DNA of 64,000 bases, taken from contig CM067070.1 in the NCBI GenBank assembly GCA_033980235.1, positions 255,001 through 319,000 on the forward strand, read 5' to 3'. This document shows, piece after piece, positions 1 to 12,732 of the stretch (the stretch's first letter is position 1; every line of letters starts with the position of its first letter). The DNA is from Diadema setosum. Lineage: Eukaryota; Echinodermata; Echinoidea; Diadematoida; Diadematidae. Both the position numbers and the translations under genes were made by a program. The notes below the pieces were generated by a model, which was not told where the DNA came from, did no database searches, and saw only the letters and a list, made by a program, of their open reading frames with translations.

Positions 1-59
1 GTGTGGGAGGAGAAATGCCCCTTATCTACACCCTCGTGTGCTTGCTTTTTCTGTTTGAA

Positions 60-1250
60 TTGCTTAACAGACAGCGTTCGTGATATTTATTCTTCGTAAA
101 ATCAATGAGTTTATTCAAATAATACCATTTTATAGGCGAATTGTTCATTGTAATCTACATCAAGATATTCTGCTATCTTAAACAAGTGGGACTGTTTCAA
201 GTCGATAAAACACCCAAACATGCCTAAAATTGCACCATTTACAACATTAAAATGCAAAAAGTTCTCACCGTGGGAGGGGGAACATCTCTCGGGATCGGTG
301 GCGTTCATGACATTCAGTGAATTAATACAAGAATTTTATTCAAATGATACCATTTAAGGCAGATTGCTCAATAATAATCGACATCAAAATATTCTGCTAC
401 AATGAACAAGTGTTACTGTTTCAAGTCGATAAAACACGTAAAAAATGCATAAATTGCACCATTTACAACATCAAAATGCAAAAAAGTTCGCACCATATTA
501 AGTGTAAGAATTAACACAAGAATTTTATCTAAATAATACCATTTCATAGCCAAATGGTTTAACAATAATCGACATCGAAATATATCGCTACCTTAAACAA
601 GTGGGACTGTTTCAAGTCGACAAACGCGCAAAATCATGCATCAAATTGCACCATGTACTTACCATGCTTAGAACATCAAAATGCAAAAAGTTCTCACCCC
701 CTCCCACACTCCCTCCACCCCCCCCCCCCCTCCTCCCGCGCTCGCTCCGCTCGCTCGGGCTCAGTCGCTTTCATGATATTCAATGTTAGAATCAATGCAA
801 GAAGTTTATTTAAATGATACTATTTTATACCGAAATTTATTGTATAATGATTATCGACATCAAAATGTATTGCTACCTTAAACAAGGGAAACTGTTTCAA
901 GTCGACAAAACGCGCAAAACCATGCATTAAATTGCACCATGTACAACATCAAAATGCAAAAAGTTCTCACTGTGGGAGGGGGAAACTCTCCTCCCCAGCC
1001 CCACCCCCTCTCGCTCGCTCCGCTCGCTCGGGCTCGGTCGCGTTCGTGATCTTCAGTGTAAGAATTAATACAAGAAGTTTATTTAAATGATACCATTTTA
1101 TAGGCAAAATTGTTCGATAATAATCTTGATAAAATGTACTGCTACCTTAAACATGTGGGACTGTTTGAAGTCGATAAAAAATGCATCAAATTGCACCATT
1201 TACAACATCAATATGCAAAAAAAGTTCTGACTGTGGGAGGTCGCTCCCTC
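60..1250. repeat. GC-cored tandem array, about five units
   Basis: The phrase AAATTGCACCAT recurs near 222, 446, 644, 928 and 1186, so there are about five units of roughly 200-285 bp. Each unit has an AT-rich part (TTTAAATGATACCATTTTATAG, then TTAAACAAGTGGGACTGTTTC) followed by a GC-rich core with GTGGGAGGGGG and CTCGCTCGCTCCGCTCGCTCGG. The unit lengths vary because cores are lost or shortened in some copies. The same family returns at 62340-62780. Short ORFs across it are low-complexity and not credible genes. Confidence 0.85.
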
Positions 1251-1255
1251 ACATC

Positions 1256-1505
1256 TAACCTCTACCCCTAAGATCAAATCCTGGCTACGCCGGTGATAGG
1301 CCCCACTATTTAGTAGGCCTTCACAGTGATGTCGCACAGGTGGAGCAAGAGCTAATACTCGTAGTCATTCCATTATCTATGAATATTTCTTTTTCCTACT
1401 TGTTTTTGATAGAAAAAAATCCAAATTTTAACCAAAAGTGTGCACCAGATCGCTGAATTTCAGGTCTGAAAATGCAAAATCTTCCTCGTGTGGGAGGGGG
1501 ATACT
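1256..1505 (+). repeat. dispersed module, forward copy
   Basis: This stretch runs from AAATCCTGGCTACGCCGG through TTAGTAGGCCTTCACAGTGATGTCGCACAGG to GTGCACCAGATCGCTGAATTTCAGG and GTGTGGGAGGGGG. A reverse-complement copy lies at about 9475-9710. Its last 60 bp also appear at about 54170-54235 and 62235-62300. Confidence 0.8.
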
Positions 1506-4195
1506 TGAGATATGGCACACCGTCATGTGACTATCAGTGAGCAAAATATACATTTATTAAATGTTGATCAATACGTTGCCATGGTAACGATATTTTTTCC
1601 CCCAATGAATAACATACAAAATAACTGCTGGTTGAACTCACTCAGTGATCAGGTGTGGGCATTAATCACATTGAGTGATAGTTATAATTTGTTTTTATAA
1701 GATTATGCTGTTGTTCCTTCCTCCAAGTTTCTAACAATCCGTAAGGCCAGACCTTTCTTTGAAAGACGAGTGAAATAAAAGAATTCGGGAAAGTAAATAC
1801 TCGGACCTCGTTCTAAAAACCCTCCCACATCGGAATTGTTATATGACGGTGTATAAGTGCAATAACAAGTTAAAAGAATTCAAAAGAACGGAAGATTTAG
1901 ATTCTTCTAGAGCGTGTAAGGTATCCCTAGGTTATCAAATCAAGGCATTTATAACATTTCTTTTTACAATATTCAACTTTTATGAATATATCTCAACTTT
2001 TAGGGAAATCCAATCAATGGAAGAAGATAAGGGAATATAAATAGCCTACACAATGAATTCCTCATGATATTGTATCTCAAATATCATTTATCTAAAATTG
2101 ATATGCATGACAAGTCATTATACATATACATTATTATGATAATCTTGGCGTGAAGGACGGACGGTATATTGTTGTAGCGTTCGTTCACTTTAATGTCTTT
2201 AATGCCAATGGCAATTAAGCTTTCAACCTTTTGATAGGTCTTCTTCAAGACTTTGGAAATCAACATACAGTACTGTTTACATAACAAAAAGCAACCAAAT
2301 TGAACAAAATCACAGCAAAGCAAAAAAGAGCCACATGACATACCGATTAATTAACATGCACCCCGCGCCAGAACAGCAAGATGGCATGAAAACACATCAT
2401 GACCATTCCGTGGTAATTGCAATGAAAACCATAATTAAAAGTTGGGTAGGCCTATACATAAAACAACAAGATTAAAGTTACTGTAACGGCATGAAAGCGC
2501 TGAAACAAATTAATAACCTCAAGTGGGTAGATCCAGGAATTCTGTCGGGGGAGGGGGGCGCAAATAATATTTCTGGTGCTACCTCCGGATTTCATTTCAT
2601 TATTACTTTCTTTTTATTTCTTTTGTTTTTAAGAAACAAAATAAGGGGGTAGGGGGCGTGCGCCGGTTGCGCCCCCGTCTGGATCCGCCACAAAGGCGCT
2701 TGGAAAGTGGAAAGTTTTAGTCTTGGTTTCTGTAGAGTGAGTGGAAGGAAATATGATGCAGACAGAGGGTGTGCATGGCGTGGACATTTTTTACTAAGTA
2801 AAACTGTCCACACCACTCCGTATTATAGCACAGTGTGAATTCAGTTATTATTTTGAACGTTGGAGGCGCGAAAATTGAGTGTTATAAAGAACCTTAGAAA
2901 TAATTGTTATTATTCTCTAGACCACAGTCAATATTTCTTACATTGAGCTTATGTGTTTGCACTCATTGGTAAACGCAATACACGCACCACACCCAAAACA
3001 CTCACACAGACGTATATACACATTATGCATATGTTACGACCTGCGTAGTTACTTTAAATACGCACATACATGAATAATAGTATGCCAATTACAAAAGTGA
3101 ATAGCCTTAATTATAGTATGTCTAATCATGTTGGGCCTGCTCATTGATTACAATATATGCCTACAAATCTACTCATAAACAGTAAAAAGATGATACGCAT
3201 TATGAAGCCTCTTCACCTTAGCATTCCGAATTAATGTATATGAGTACACAATGATTATAAGATTACATAACAAATTGTTGTGGGGTCATTAGCCCAATTA
3301 AATTAGAAGAAATGAAATTGATCAAAGGCCTGATAGCACATGTGGGGTAACAGTGAAAACTATGTGCGCCATATTTTTAAAGCACATGTGTGTAATTATC
3401 CATAACTAAAAGAAGCTGATTATCCTCTTTTTTTATGCAGTATCACAAGACAAAAAGCATAAATAAAAACTCGTCTTTTCTATCTGTATTCTTAAACGAT
3501 ACACTATGAATTGGAGCCTGGAAAACATGTAGCTTTTAAATTCGTTCTAAACCAGAGGCACATCTTTTTCTTCTTTTTCTCCGTTTTGTTCCTTTTTGTG
3601 TGTTGATTAAGAAATGGTGTGGTTTTTAATTTTAGTTAAGAATCTTTGAGAGGAATGACAAATACTCATATACAAGTTCCAGATTTCAGGTCATAGTCTT
3701 TTATCTTGTTTTTTTTTTTTAAGGTATAGAAAATGGCTCCTTCTTGATATCACTCAAATGCAGTCATCATAAAACATGGGAAAACAGTTTTAATCTCTGA
3801 CTTTTGTTTTGGTATGAATATTAATCATTTTGACAATAGGTAGATGCCCGACAGATGTTTTTGAGCTGCGGAGAAAAAAAAAATGATTTCTTGTTGCTTT
3901 TTTGGAATCATTATTATTGTTGTTGTTCTTGTAATTCGGATGTCATTATTATTGTGGTTCTTGTTGCTGATATCATTGTTCTTAATTTTTGAGTTCTCCT
4001 ACCTCATAGGCCTACTATAGCACCGGAGTGTATACTGAGTATTACTCCCGCACACGAACCTAGGTTTGGGTGGTTTGGGTGGTTGAATGTAGACAATACT
4101 CAGTGAACTTGAACAAAATCATATAGAATTAGTGGGTATAAGACTTGGTGGAAATACAGGAGACTGCCAAAAAGCTAGGCTTTATACATGTTATA
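1506..4195. other. no gene seen
   Basis: Only short unsupported ORFs occur here, none with recognisable motifs or convincing splice context. A hairpin follows at 4197-4225, where GGGTGCCGTCATA pairs with TATGACGGTACCC. Confidence 0.5.
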
Positions 4196-4931
4196 TGGGT
4201 GCCGTCATATTATGACGGTACCCTTAGGAAACACACACACGCACACGCACCCCCCCCCCCCACACACAAACAAAACAACAATATAAGTAACCCTTTCTTC
4301 TATTAAACACAATAGAAAATGGGAACAAAAAGCGCGCTCTGAAAGCGTCGCATTTAGGAAAATGCTAAAGTATAAGGGGGGGGGGGAGTAAGAAAATGGG
4401 CGTGACTGGTATCAACAATGATATTTCCTTGATATATCAGTTTGAAGGTATTCAATCTAAGTGAATATTTCGTGTTATTTTCCAGGGGATTCCAGAACAG
4501 AGAAGCAGGCGACAAAAACATGACTTTGTAAAAATTGTGCGTGTCGAAGGCATAAACAACATTGTCCAGTTGATATTTTGGGTATCAATGAAGAGGGGGG
4601 GGGGGGATAGTGTTAGCAACACATTATGGTACACATTAGTGCTTCTTTTATGCCCTTTTAATTACAAATGATTCTGATACTCACCTAAGTTCTAAGTGTG
4701 TGTTTTTTCATGAAAACAGCAAATGAATAATGACAAATAATTGGAATGTTGTTTGATATTCTATGAAATATCTTATCTACTTTGTCGATACTGTATCAGT
4801 CGCTCTTAAACATATTTATTGTTTACATCTCACTCGATCATCAGGTAGGCTACAGTTTATGTAAGTCAGCGTCAAGGAAGGACGTGGTGATTTTTGGGAC
4901 TGACAGGCCTACCCAGAGTAACGCCCTCATC

Positions 4932-4934
<3 letters not shown>

Positions 4935-4969
<35 letters not shown>

Positions 4970-5102
4970 CGCATACACACAAAAAAAACAACAACAACAA
5001 CAACAATACAACGAACTGAAAAAAGTCACTTGATATACTCAATATAAAAGCAGTTCGGAGTTCTAGTTTTGCATAAGCAGGGTACATATATATATATATA
5101 TA

Positions 5103-5152
<50 letters not shown>

Positions 5153-5185
5153 ATATATATATATATATATTATATTTATATATAT
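4935..5185. repeat. (CA)n and (TA)n microsatellites
   Basis: A (CA)n run at 4935-4967 is followed by a CAA-rich stretch and a long (TA)n run at about 5084-5185. Overlapping short ORFs with poly-Ile/Tyr or poly-Val/Cys are translations of these simple repeats. Confidence 0.95.
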
Positions 5186-5199
5186 AACGCATTCAATGC

Positions 5200-7750
5200 A
5201 ATGGTTAAGGAAATCACTGCTTTCCCCGGTGTTTCTTGACGCGCCAATCATTTTGGTAAACTCTTGCTATATTACGATAATAAGCCAGTTAGGAGTCAGC
5301 ACATTGCACAAATTACTTTTTTCCCCTCAGGTGCACATGTCAGGCACTTCTTTCGTTTGGAGGGACATAGCTGCATGAGATATGGAATTCATGTTTGAAC
5401 AAAGAATGATCTAGGACCTAAATCTTTTACGAGTTGCCAAGATTCTCACATTTCTGTTAGTCTTTTGCGAGGTCTCATTACGTTTCTTTTAATATTTCCA
5501 TACCGTCCGCAGTTCTTGCCTGAAAATTGTTTGTAGGCTCCTACAGATGTTACTACGGGACATTGAGCCAGAATTCGACTGGCACCAATCACGCAGTGAC
5601 GGCACTGACTTCATTACTTGGCCTATATAACCTCATAGTCTAGAATAAGACGTACAAAACAACAAGGTCTCTGATTATAAAGTCAATGGGTCTGTATGAC
5701 TACAGACTACTTGTTATGGAACAGTGATCATGCGCATTTCTTGATTCAATCTTTTGTCAGAATATCACAGTGATATTGCTCTGTATAGCAGAACACAGGT
5801 GAGCAGTACATTTAGTCTAACTTTGTCTGGAGTTGAATACAACAGTACCAGGAAAGTGTTAACGTTCATGTACGAGCGTCTGTCAGTGTTTTCAGTGTAC
5901 CACAAGTTCTTTGAATTCAAACAAGCTGTCAAAGGTCGGGGACGGCCTAGTCACATCCAAGAAACTTCCATAGATTTGCTTGGCCCACCAGGTGACTATA
6001 TTATCATTTCTTCGATAGTTATGTGACGGTCTTGAATGTAATCCTAGCTGCGCATTTCTCTCTTACCTCCTCGTCAGTGCATTGTAATTTTATCCAAACC
6101 TGCCGGCAATTAAACATTGCATCAAGCAGGAGATGTGAAAGCATCGAAAATAAGCCCAAATTATACTTTCTGATCCGCAAAACTTTATGTAGGCTAATTT
6201 AAATCCGTCTCTGTTCTATACTTTTATGCTATTGTATTTTTCTTTGATAAGATAGATTATCGTATAGTAAAGGATTGGGCCATTGACGATCTTTAACATC
6301 GTATTGTGTCCCCATCGCATATTGTACACTATGATAATTTCTGAAGGAATTCGTAAAATGACAAAATCCCCCCCCCCCACGCAAGACTTACATGTGTCTT
6401 TTTATGTTAGGAAGATGTTTGATGATCAAAGTATGTCACATAGATCAATGTAGATTCTTACAACAGACTGCGATAGGGTTTTGCGAGGTGTGAAGCAAGC
6501 CATCGGCTGTCCATGCATTTGACATTCTCATCCTGGATTTCCAAGGCAATGTACGCTCTACGTAACATCACAGGATGGTGTGGAAGTTTAGGTCACAGCA
6601 TTTGACAGTTCTACTGCCGCGTGGGAGAGTGCAGATGTTTAATATTTGTTTTAATTTGTATTTCTTTTTCTTTCATTTATTCACTCTCCACTCATTGGGA
6701 GGGTTGCCCTTTCAGCCATAACCGGGGCTGATTTTCAAAGAGGCCCTTACTGCACATTTAAAAAGACATATTGTGCATTATACACTCATTTAAGCAATCA
6801 TTTTTACGCTTTCAATCTTTATTGTGTGAACGATTCTCATCAGCATCATAAGCTTGTAAACACACTACGTACGAAATCGAATTGATAGCAGAATAAATAC
6901 CAGTGTCAATACTATTTACCAGTGGTTTTTCTCAGTAAAACAAAGGTCTGTTTTTTGACACGTTTCACACTGTGATATTCTTTACTTCAGTATGAGTTCA
7001 TGTGTGATATTATCTTCGCATTTTGATAGCAAAGAAGGGAGGGCAAATTCAGTCTCAGTAAGTGGGATTCTTCAAACTTTGTTGTTCAGAATTGTCTAGA
7101 CTTTATAAAAGGAAATATTAACACCGGGTTGTAGCATAGTATTCACGAAATTCTCCTTTCATATGAATTCAAAGATATTCTTATGGTAGCCCTCGATATC
7201 ACAAATGTCTATACTTAAATCAAGTTGATACACCATGGACAGATGGAGGTAAAATACCTCCTTTGACCTCCATGATACATGTTAAAAACGGGTAAAAGAG
7301 CTACCTGGGCAAATTACCCCAAGGACATTTTTGGGAATGTAAATGGTAGCTTATGTACCGAGTCGTACTTGTCCCAGTTTTTGACAATCATTTTTTTTTT
7401 CATGTCAATTTCGATTTTTGTCGCCTGAATGGAGTATCCCACCAAGCTGCACTGTGTGTTGTTCAAGAGAATTGACGAAGGAAAATATCATATGATGCTT
7501 GGCTGCCCACAGTAGCTCGGGTCGGGCAAAGTTCGTGTATTGTGTAAGGACTCTGAATTTCTAAAGAATTATTGACAGGAATAACTCAACTTTTCGGTGC
7601 AGATTCATTGTTGTTGTAGACGTCACGATATAGGTCGTTGTCAAGCCGTCAGAGAGAAAAATGCTTCATGGCTGACTTTGTAGATCATTAGCTTTCCTTT
7701 TAAGCATTTACATTTTAATCATCCACACTCAAGTCGTCCACACTCCTTTC
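5200..7750. other. no gene seen
   Basis: Unique-looking AT-rich sequence. ORFs are short, lack family motifs and are not framed by matching splice sites. No RNA gene was recognised. Confidence 0.45.
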
Positions 7751-7754
7751 TCTC

Positions 7755-8340
7755 CTTTTGTTTGCGGACGATTCAAGTCTTTTTTTTTTACGTACCGAAA
7801 TCCTATAATGTGTAATACTTGATATGCTTAACTCTGAGTTGATTCATGTTAATGATTGGATCCAAACCAACAAATTATCCCTAAATCTCGATAAACAAAG
7901 CTAATTTCGTGGTGTTTAGTATCACAATTTCGCATCTACCTGGTTTAATCTTACCAAAGGGGTAAACTTACAACAGACAAATTCAGCTAAATTTCTTGTC
8001 CTTTTATTTGATTGCAAATTATCGTGGCAGAAAGAAACAATTACCATTCATGCAAATTACTGTAAAAAAAAGTATTATACAGAAGCTTAACGCTTGCTTA
8101 AGCATGTTTGCCATTTATATAAACTTTGTATTCGACTTTATACTTCCGTATCTCCATAGCATACTGGACTGCAGGGGGACTTGTTCCAAAATACGAATAG
8201 AGTTTATTTTAAGAATACAAAAACGAGCTATAAGGATTATCAATAATGAATTATTTTGCACCAACAGGCTCACTTTTTAAGAGTAACAACCTATTAAAGA
8301 TTTTTGATGTACATGTATTTAATACTCTTCTCTTGGTATA
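7755..8340 (+). pseudogene. LINE reverse-transcriptase remnant
   Basis: A decayed non-LTR retrotransposon fragment. At about 7760 a frame reads FADDSS, the catalytic YADD-type box of the reverse transcriptase. It is followed in shifted frames by NSELIHVNDWIQTNKLSLNL and, at 7996-8280, by ILPYLHS and LRIQKRAIRII, typical of the C-terminal thumb of jockey/CR1/L2-like enzymes. Frameshifts and missing sequence show it is dead. The clade cannot be fixed; it is clearly a different family from the RTE element in slco intron 3. Confidence 0.7.
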
Positions 8341-9089
8341 TCTATGAATCCACCTCCGTGGAAAACGATACCCGTGTAGCCAATTTGGATAAGCAGGTTG
8401 CTCCCAGGCCCCCGGCTGTTTTTATACTTTGTTTATTCACCTGTTTGGAATACATGTACATGCTAATGACTGCTCGGTAGAGTTTTTGGTATATTATGCA
8501 GGACTAACACTTTTGTTTAATGTGTGTGTGTGTGTGTGCGTGTGTGTGTGGAGAAATCGAAAAGGCTGCATCAAGCTGTAAAATTATTGTAAAGGGTTTT
8601 CAAGGCAATCTATCGAAAAAAAACCTGGAATTTCTAAATCAACCTATGCCACGGGAGAGAGATAGTTTTTCCATATAAGTTATAAACAACACAAAGAAGT
8701 CATATAATGGTGTATTTTCTCCCCTTTATATAAGATACCATTTAACACTCACCGTCTCCATAATGATATGTTGTGAAATGTCTATATCTTATGATTTCAT
8801 TGGAATAAATCTATTTCATTATGGTTCATCTTCTGCCAATAATCATATCCATCATTATTCTGTTTCAAATAGAGGGACTGAACAAAAAAAAAAAACAATT
8901 ACTTGACATTCAAGCGAACTTTATCTGTATAGCTGTTAAGTTTGAGTGCATGATTTATTATCTAATCGTCACATGATTTGTAGCAACATCAATCTGTACA
9001 TCCCAATGTTTTGAAAACCACGAAACGTGTTCTTCACATGATTTCATTTCATGACATAATGTTGGAGCAACGGCGTAAATCCGTACTGA

Positions 9090-9190
9090 GGAGTGGGGGG
9101 GGGGGGGATGGTCACCATCACCACGATTACAAGCCCATAACCGGACCGGCGCAGCCTTGGGGGGGGGGGGGGGGGGGGAAGCTTGGTGCC

Positions 9191-9221
<31 letters not shown>

Positions 9222-9235
9222 ACGCACACTTTACA
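9090..9235. repeat. facing poly-G and poly-C tracts with (CA)n
   Basis: A G run at about 9160-9178 is separated by AAGCTTGGTG from a C run at about 9188-9207, followed by CACACA. The two tracts can pair as a hairpin or form G-quadruplex/i-motif structures. The Gly/Pro/His-rich ORFs on both strands are artefacts of this composition. Confidence 0.85.
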
Positions 9236-9474
9236 GGGATCCGATGTCCCACTCTTTTGCATGAAATATAAAGTGAGAGGAAAGTGGCAGCAAAAATATG
9301 AAGACTTTTTGTTCTTTTTGTTGCTTTTTTTTTTTTGCTTGTCAGATGACTTGCGGCGGAAAATCAGACCTTAAAAGTATGAAGACATTTTTTGTTTTTG
9401 AAATATCTGTGAGAGAGAGCGGAGCGACCGGGTTAACGGGGGGAGGGTGTGTATGGGGGGGGGGGTGTCCCTCT

Positions 9475-9710
9475 CCCACACGAGGAAGATTTTGCATTTT
9501 CAAACCTGAAATTCAGCGATCTGGTGCACACTTTTGGTGAAATTTTTGTTTGTTTTTTCTTTAAAAAAACAATAGAAAATGAAATATTCACAATATATTA
9601 TTGAATGACTAAATCGTGGTATTTCAGCTCTTGCTCCGCCTGTGCGACATCACTGCGAAGGCCTACTAAATAACCGGCGTAGACAGGATTGGGGGAGCGG
9701 TTATGAAATC
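9475..9710 (-). repeat. dispersed module, inverted copy
   Basis: Reverse complement of the module at 1256-1505: CCTGAAATTCAGCGATCTGG, then TGTGCGACATCACTG, GCCTACTAAATA and CCGGCGTAGACAGGATT. The two copies face each other across about 8 kb. Confidence 0.75.
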
Positions 9711-9879
9711 GTGAGGGAGCGAAGCAAGCGAGGGGGTGGGGAGGGTATGGTAGGGGGGTTTCTCCCTCCCACGGTGAAATCTTTTTACATTGAAAATTTT
9801 GACATTTTACAGTCCAAAAACTGCCGTTTGTAGCTATATTCTTCGCTTTGAAAATTAAGGGGGGGGGGGAGGTACACCG

Positions 9880-11145
9880 TGCGCAACTGCTGTTAATCAC
9901 TGGCAGCAACATCAGGAGAATGGCATAGCGATTAAATGCGAGCGAGCGGAGCGAGCGAGCTTGAAAATCTTGACATAAGCCCTAATGCTTTTACTTGCTA
10001 AAAACTGCCGTTTGTAGCTATACTTCTTCGCTTAACTGGAAAACAAGGGGGGCCGCACCGGGCGCAACTGTTGTCAATCACTGGCAGCAACATCAGGAGA
10101 ATGGTATAGCGATTAAATGCGACCGAGCGAAGCGAGTGAGCTTGAAAATTTTGACATTTTACAGTCCAAAAACTGCCATTTGTGGCTGTATTTTTTTGCT
10201 TAGGAAATTAAGGGGGGCGCACCGGGTGCAACTATTGGCAATTACTGGCAGCAACATCAGGAGAATGGCATAATGCGAGCGAGTGAAGCGAGCGAGCTTG
10301 AAAATTTTGACATTTTACAGTCCCAAAACTGCCGCTTTTGGCTGTATTTCTTCGCTTTGTAAATTAAGCGGGGCGCACCGGGCGAAAATTGCAAATGGCA
10401 TAACGATTGAATACGAGCGAGCGAAGCGAGTGAGCTTGAAAATTTTGACTTTTTACAGTCCCAAAACTGTCGTTTGCAGCTATATTTTTCGCTTTGGAAA
10501 TTAAGGAGGCGCACAGGGCGAAAACTACTGGCAATTACTAGCAGCAACATCAGGAGAATGGCATAATGATTAAATGCGAGCGAGCGAGCTTCAAAATTTT
10601 GACATTTTACAGTCCCAAAACTGCCGTTTGTAGCTATATTTTTCGCTTTGGAAATTAAGGGGGGCGCATCGGGCGAAAACTGCTGGCAATTACTAGCTGC
10701 AACATCAGGAGAATGGCATAATGATTAAATGCGAGCGAGCGAAGCGAGCGAGCTTCAAAATTTTGACATTTTACAGTCCAGAAACTGCCGTTTGTAGCTA
10801 CATTTTTCGCTTTGGAAATTAAGGGGGGCGCATCGGGCGAAAACTGCTGGCAATTACTAGCTGCAACATCAGGAGAATGGCATAATGATTAAATGCGAGC
10901 GAGCGAAGCGAGCGAGCTTCAAAATTTTGACATTTTACAGTCCAAAAACTGCCGTTTGTAGCTACATTTTTCGCTTTGGAAATTAAGGGGCCGGGGCGCA
11001 CCGGACGCAACTGCTGCCATTCACTGGCAGCAGCATCAGGAGAATGGCATAGCGATTAAATGCGAGCGAGCGGAGCGAGCGAGCTTTAAAATTTTGACAT
11101 TTTACACTCCAAACACTGCCGTTTGTAGCTATATTTTTCGCTTTT
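9880..11145. repeat. GC-cored tandem array, about eight units
   Basis: AGCAACATCAGGAGAATGGC recurs near 9904, 10086, 10251, 10542, 10701, 10862 and 11031, with one shortened copy near 10393, giving units of about 145-185 bp. Each has TTTTGACATTTTACAGTCC, AACTGCCGTTTGTAGC and a core GCGAGCGAGCGAAGCGAGCGA. Spacing and core length vary between copies. ORFs on both strands restate the repeat. Confidence 0.9.
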
Positions 11146-11159
11146 GTTTGTCCCACTTT

Positions 11160-12110
11160 TATGGGGGAACCATCCCCCCCCCCCCATCGACGCCTCTGCA
11201 TATGAGCGTGCTTTTGTTAGTGAAAGATCTGCTGCACACTCTTTGATAAATTAGGGAAATATACGTCAATCTCAAAAGTGTACAAAGTCTATCGAAAGGG
11301 ATCCTGTATATCGGAGCTTTTGCATGTTTATGATTGCAGTACAACGATCTGGTGCGTAGTTCTGGCGATATTTGGACAATTTTCCATTAAGAAAGTTCGA
11401 GATTTTTCCTCATCTCGGGAATTGCTTGGGGGATAAATGATTTGTCTGCCTAAACACTTCCGTATGGGCGGGGCAAATGCCCCTTTGCCCCCCCCCCCCC
11501 CCCCCCCGAGATAGATTCGACGCCCCTGATCTTCCCTGGGTATGCTCATAGATGTATCCTGACTGAGTCACCAGTCACTGTCGTTTCTCATGAATGATTC
11601 AGGAAATGGAGGGGGTTCAATATGGCAATATAGTTTTTGTTATTGTTTGTTTGTTTGTTTTCGTACATATCTTGCAGATGGTCCCCAGTTACTCGCGTCA
11701 TAGCATGTTTACATATAGGCCTATACTATTTGACGTTGTCAACGTCTGAGCCATGACCTTACAGTGTGCGGTATGTCGATGTTACTTTCTTCGCGAGCGA
11801 GCGAAGCGAGCGAGCGCTTGAGAAAGTTAATTATACCCGTATACATTTTCCTACTGTTCAGCTCTGTTACCTGTCTGAAGGCCGGCGTACAAACGTCATA
11901 CAATATGCCAAAATTGATACAATCACATTTCTGCTTCCTCCATTTTTTTTTCAAAATTCAGGGGGGGATGATTGTACAGGCCATCCCCCCCTCCTCCATT
12001 TCAGGGGGGGGGGGGATATATCCCCCCATCCCCCCCCCCCCCCCCCCGGGATTTACGCCCATGTGTTGGAGTATACTGGTAGTATTTTTTTTTTTTTTTG
12101 AAAATATGCG
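11160..12110. other. poly-G/C rich upstream region of slco
   Basis: Holds several homopolymer C and G tracts (about 11175, 11488, 12005 and 12030) and an isolated GCGAGCGAGCGAAGCGAGCGAGC core at about 11792. It must contain the slco promoter and any 5' non-coding exon, or these lie further left; I could not recognise either. Confidence 0.5.
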
Positions 12111-12169
12111 AATTCACTTAAAAATTGAAATCATAACCGTGTTGTAATGTACCTATTTGTATCTCGCAG

Positions 12170-12732
12170 TTACACGTCAAACGCAATGGACGAAGAGTCG
12201 AAGATGACATCAAAAGAACAAATACCCGATTCGGACTCCAGGAGCGACACTCTATGTGGCTGTCCACCGGTATGCTACCCATCCTGGTTACAGCGTCTTG
12301 CCAACCCAAAGGTTTTCACGGCTCACATGATGATTGTCACGGCCGTACAGATGATGTCTTTCGTCTACCTTGGAGCTGTTCTTACAACCATCGAGCGAAA
12401 CTTTCAACTAGACAGCTCGGAATCAGGCTCGCTCTCCATCTATTCTGATGTCGCTGGTATCATCTTTGTGTTGCCACTGAGTTATTACGGACGGAGAGGT
12501 CATCGACCAAAGTGGATTGCAACAGGTCTTATGCTGACGTCACTTGGCACATTCCTTTGTGCAATGCCTCATTTCTCATCACGTCCACTCGATCCTGAAA
12601 CCCTTTCCACGGGCTCACCTCGTCTATCTAATGGTAACACTGCACTGTGCGACATTGGACGCCCTGTAGAGATGTATGCACAGAATGTGACGAACCTTCT
12701 GGGAAATTTCTCCCACCTGCTTCACAGTAATG
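12170..12732 (+). CDS. slco: slco coding exon 1 (5' UTR end and residues 1-182)
   Basis: The exon begins after the acceptor ATCTCGCAG, and the coding start is at 12186. It encodes the cytosolic N-terminus, membrane segments 1-3 (about residues 44-66, 82-101 and 108-128) and part of the first large outside loop with sequons N167 and N174. The donor is TG|GTAAGT, phase 1. An in-frame ATG at 12147 lies before the acceptor, so it is not in the mature exon. Confidence 0.9.

Noticed and set aside
4872..5251. Minus-strand ORFs rich in Ile/Tyr or Val/Cys
   Set aside because: They translate (TA)n and (CA)n microsatellites.
9880..11145. Regular repeats with spacers, CRISPR-like at first glance
   Set aside because: The whole unit repeats, there are no unique spacers, and the host is an animal.
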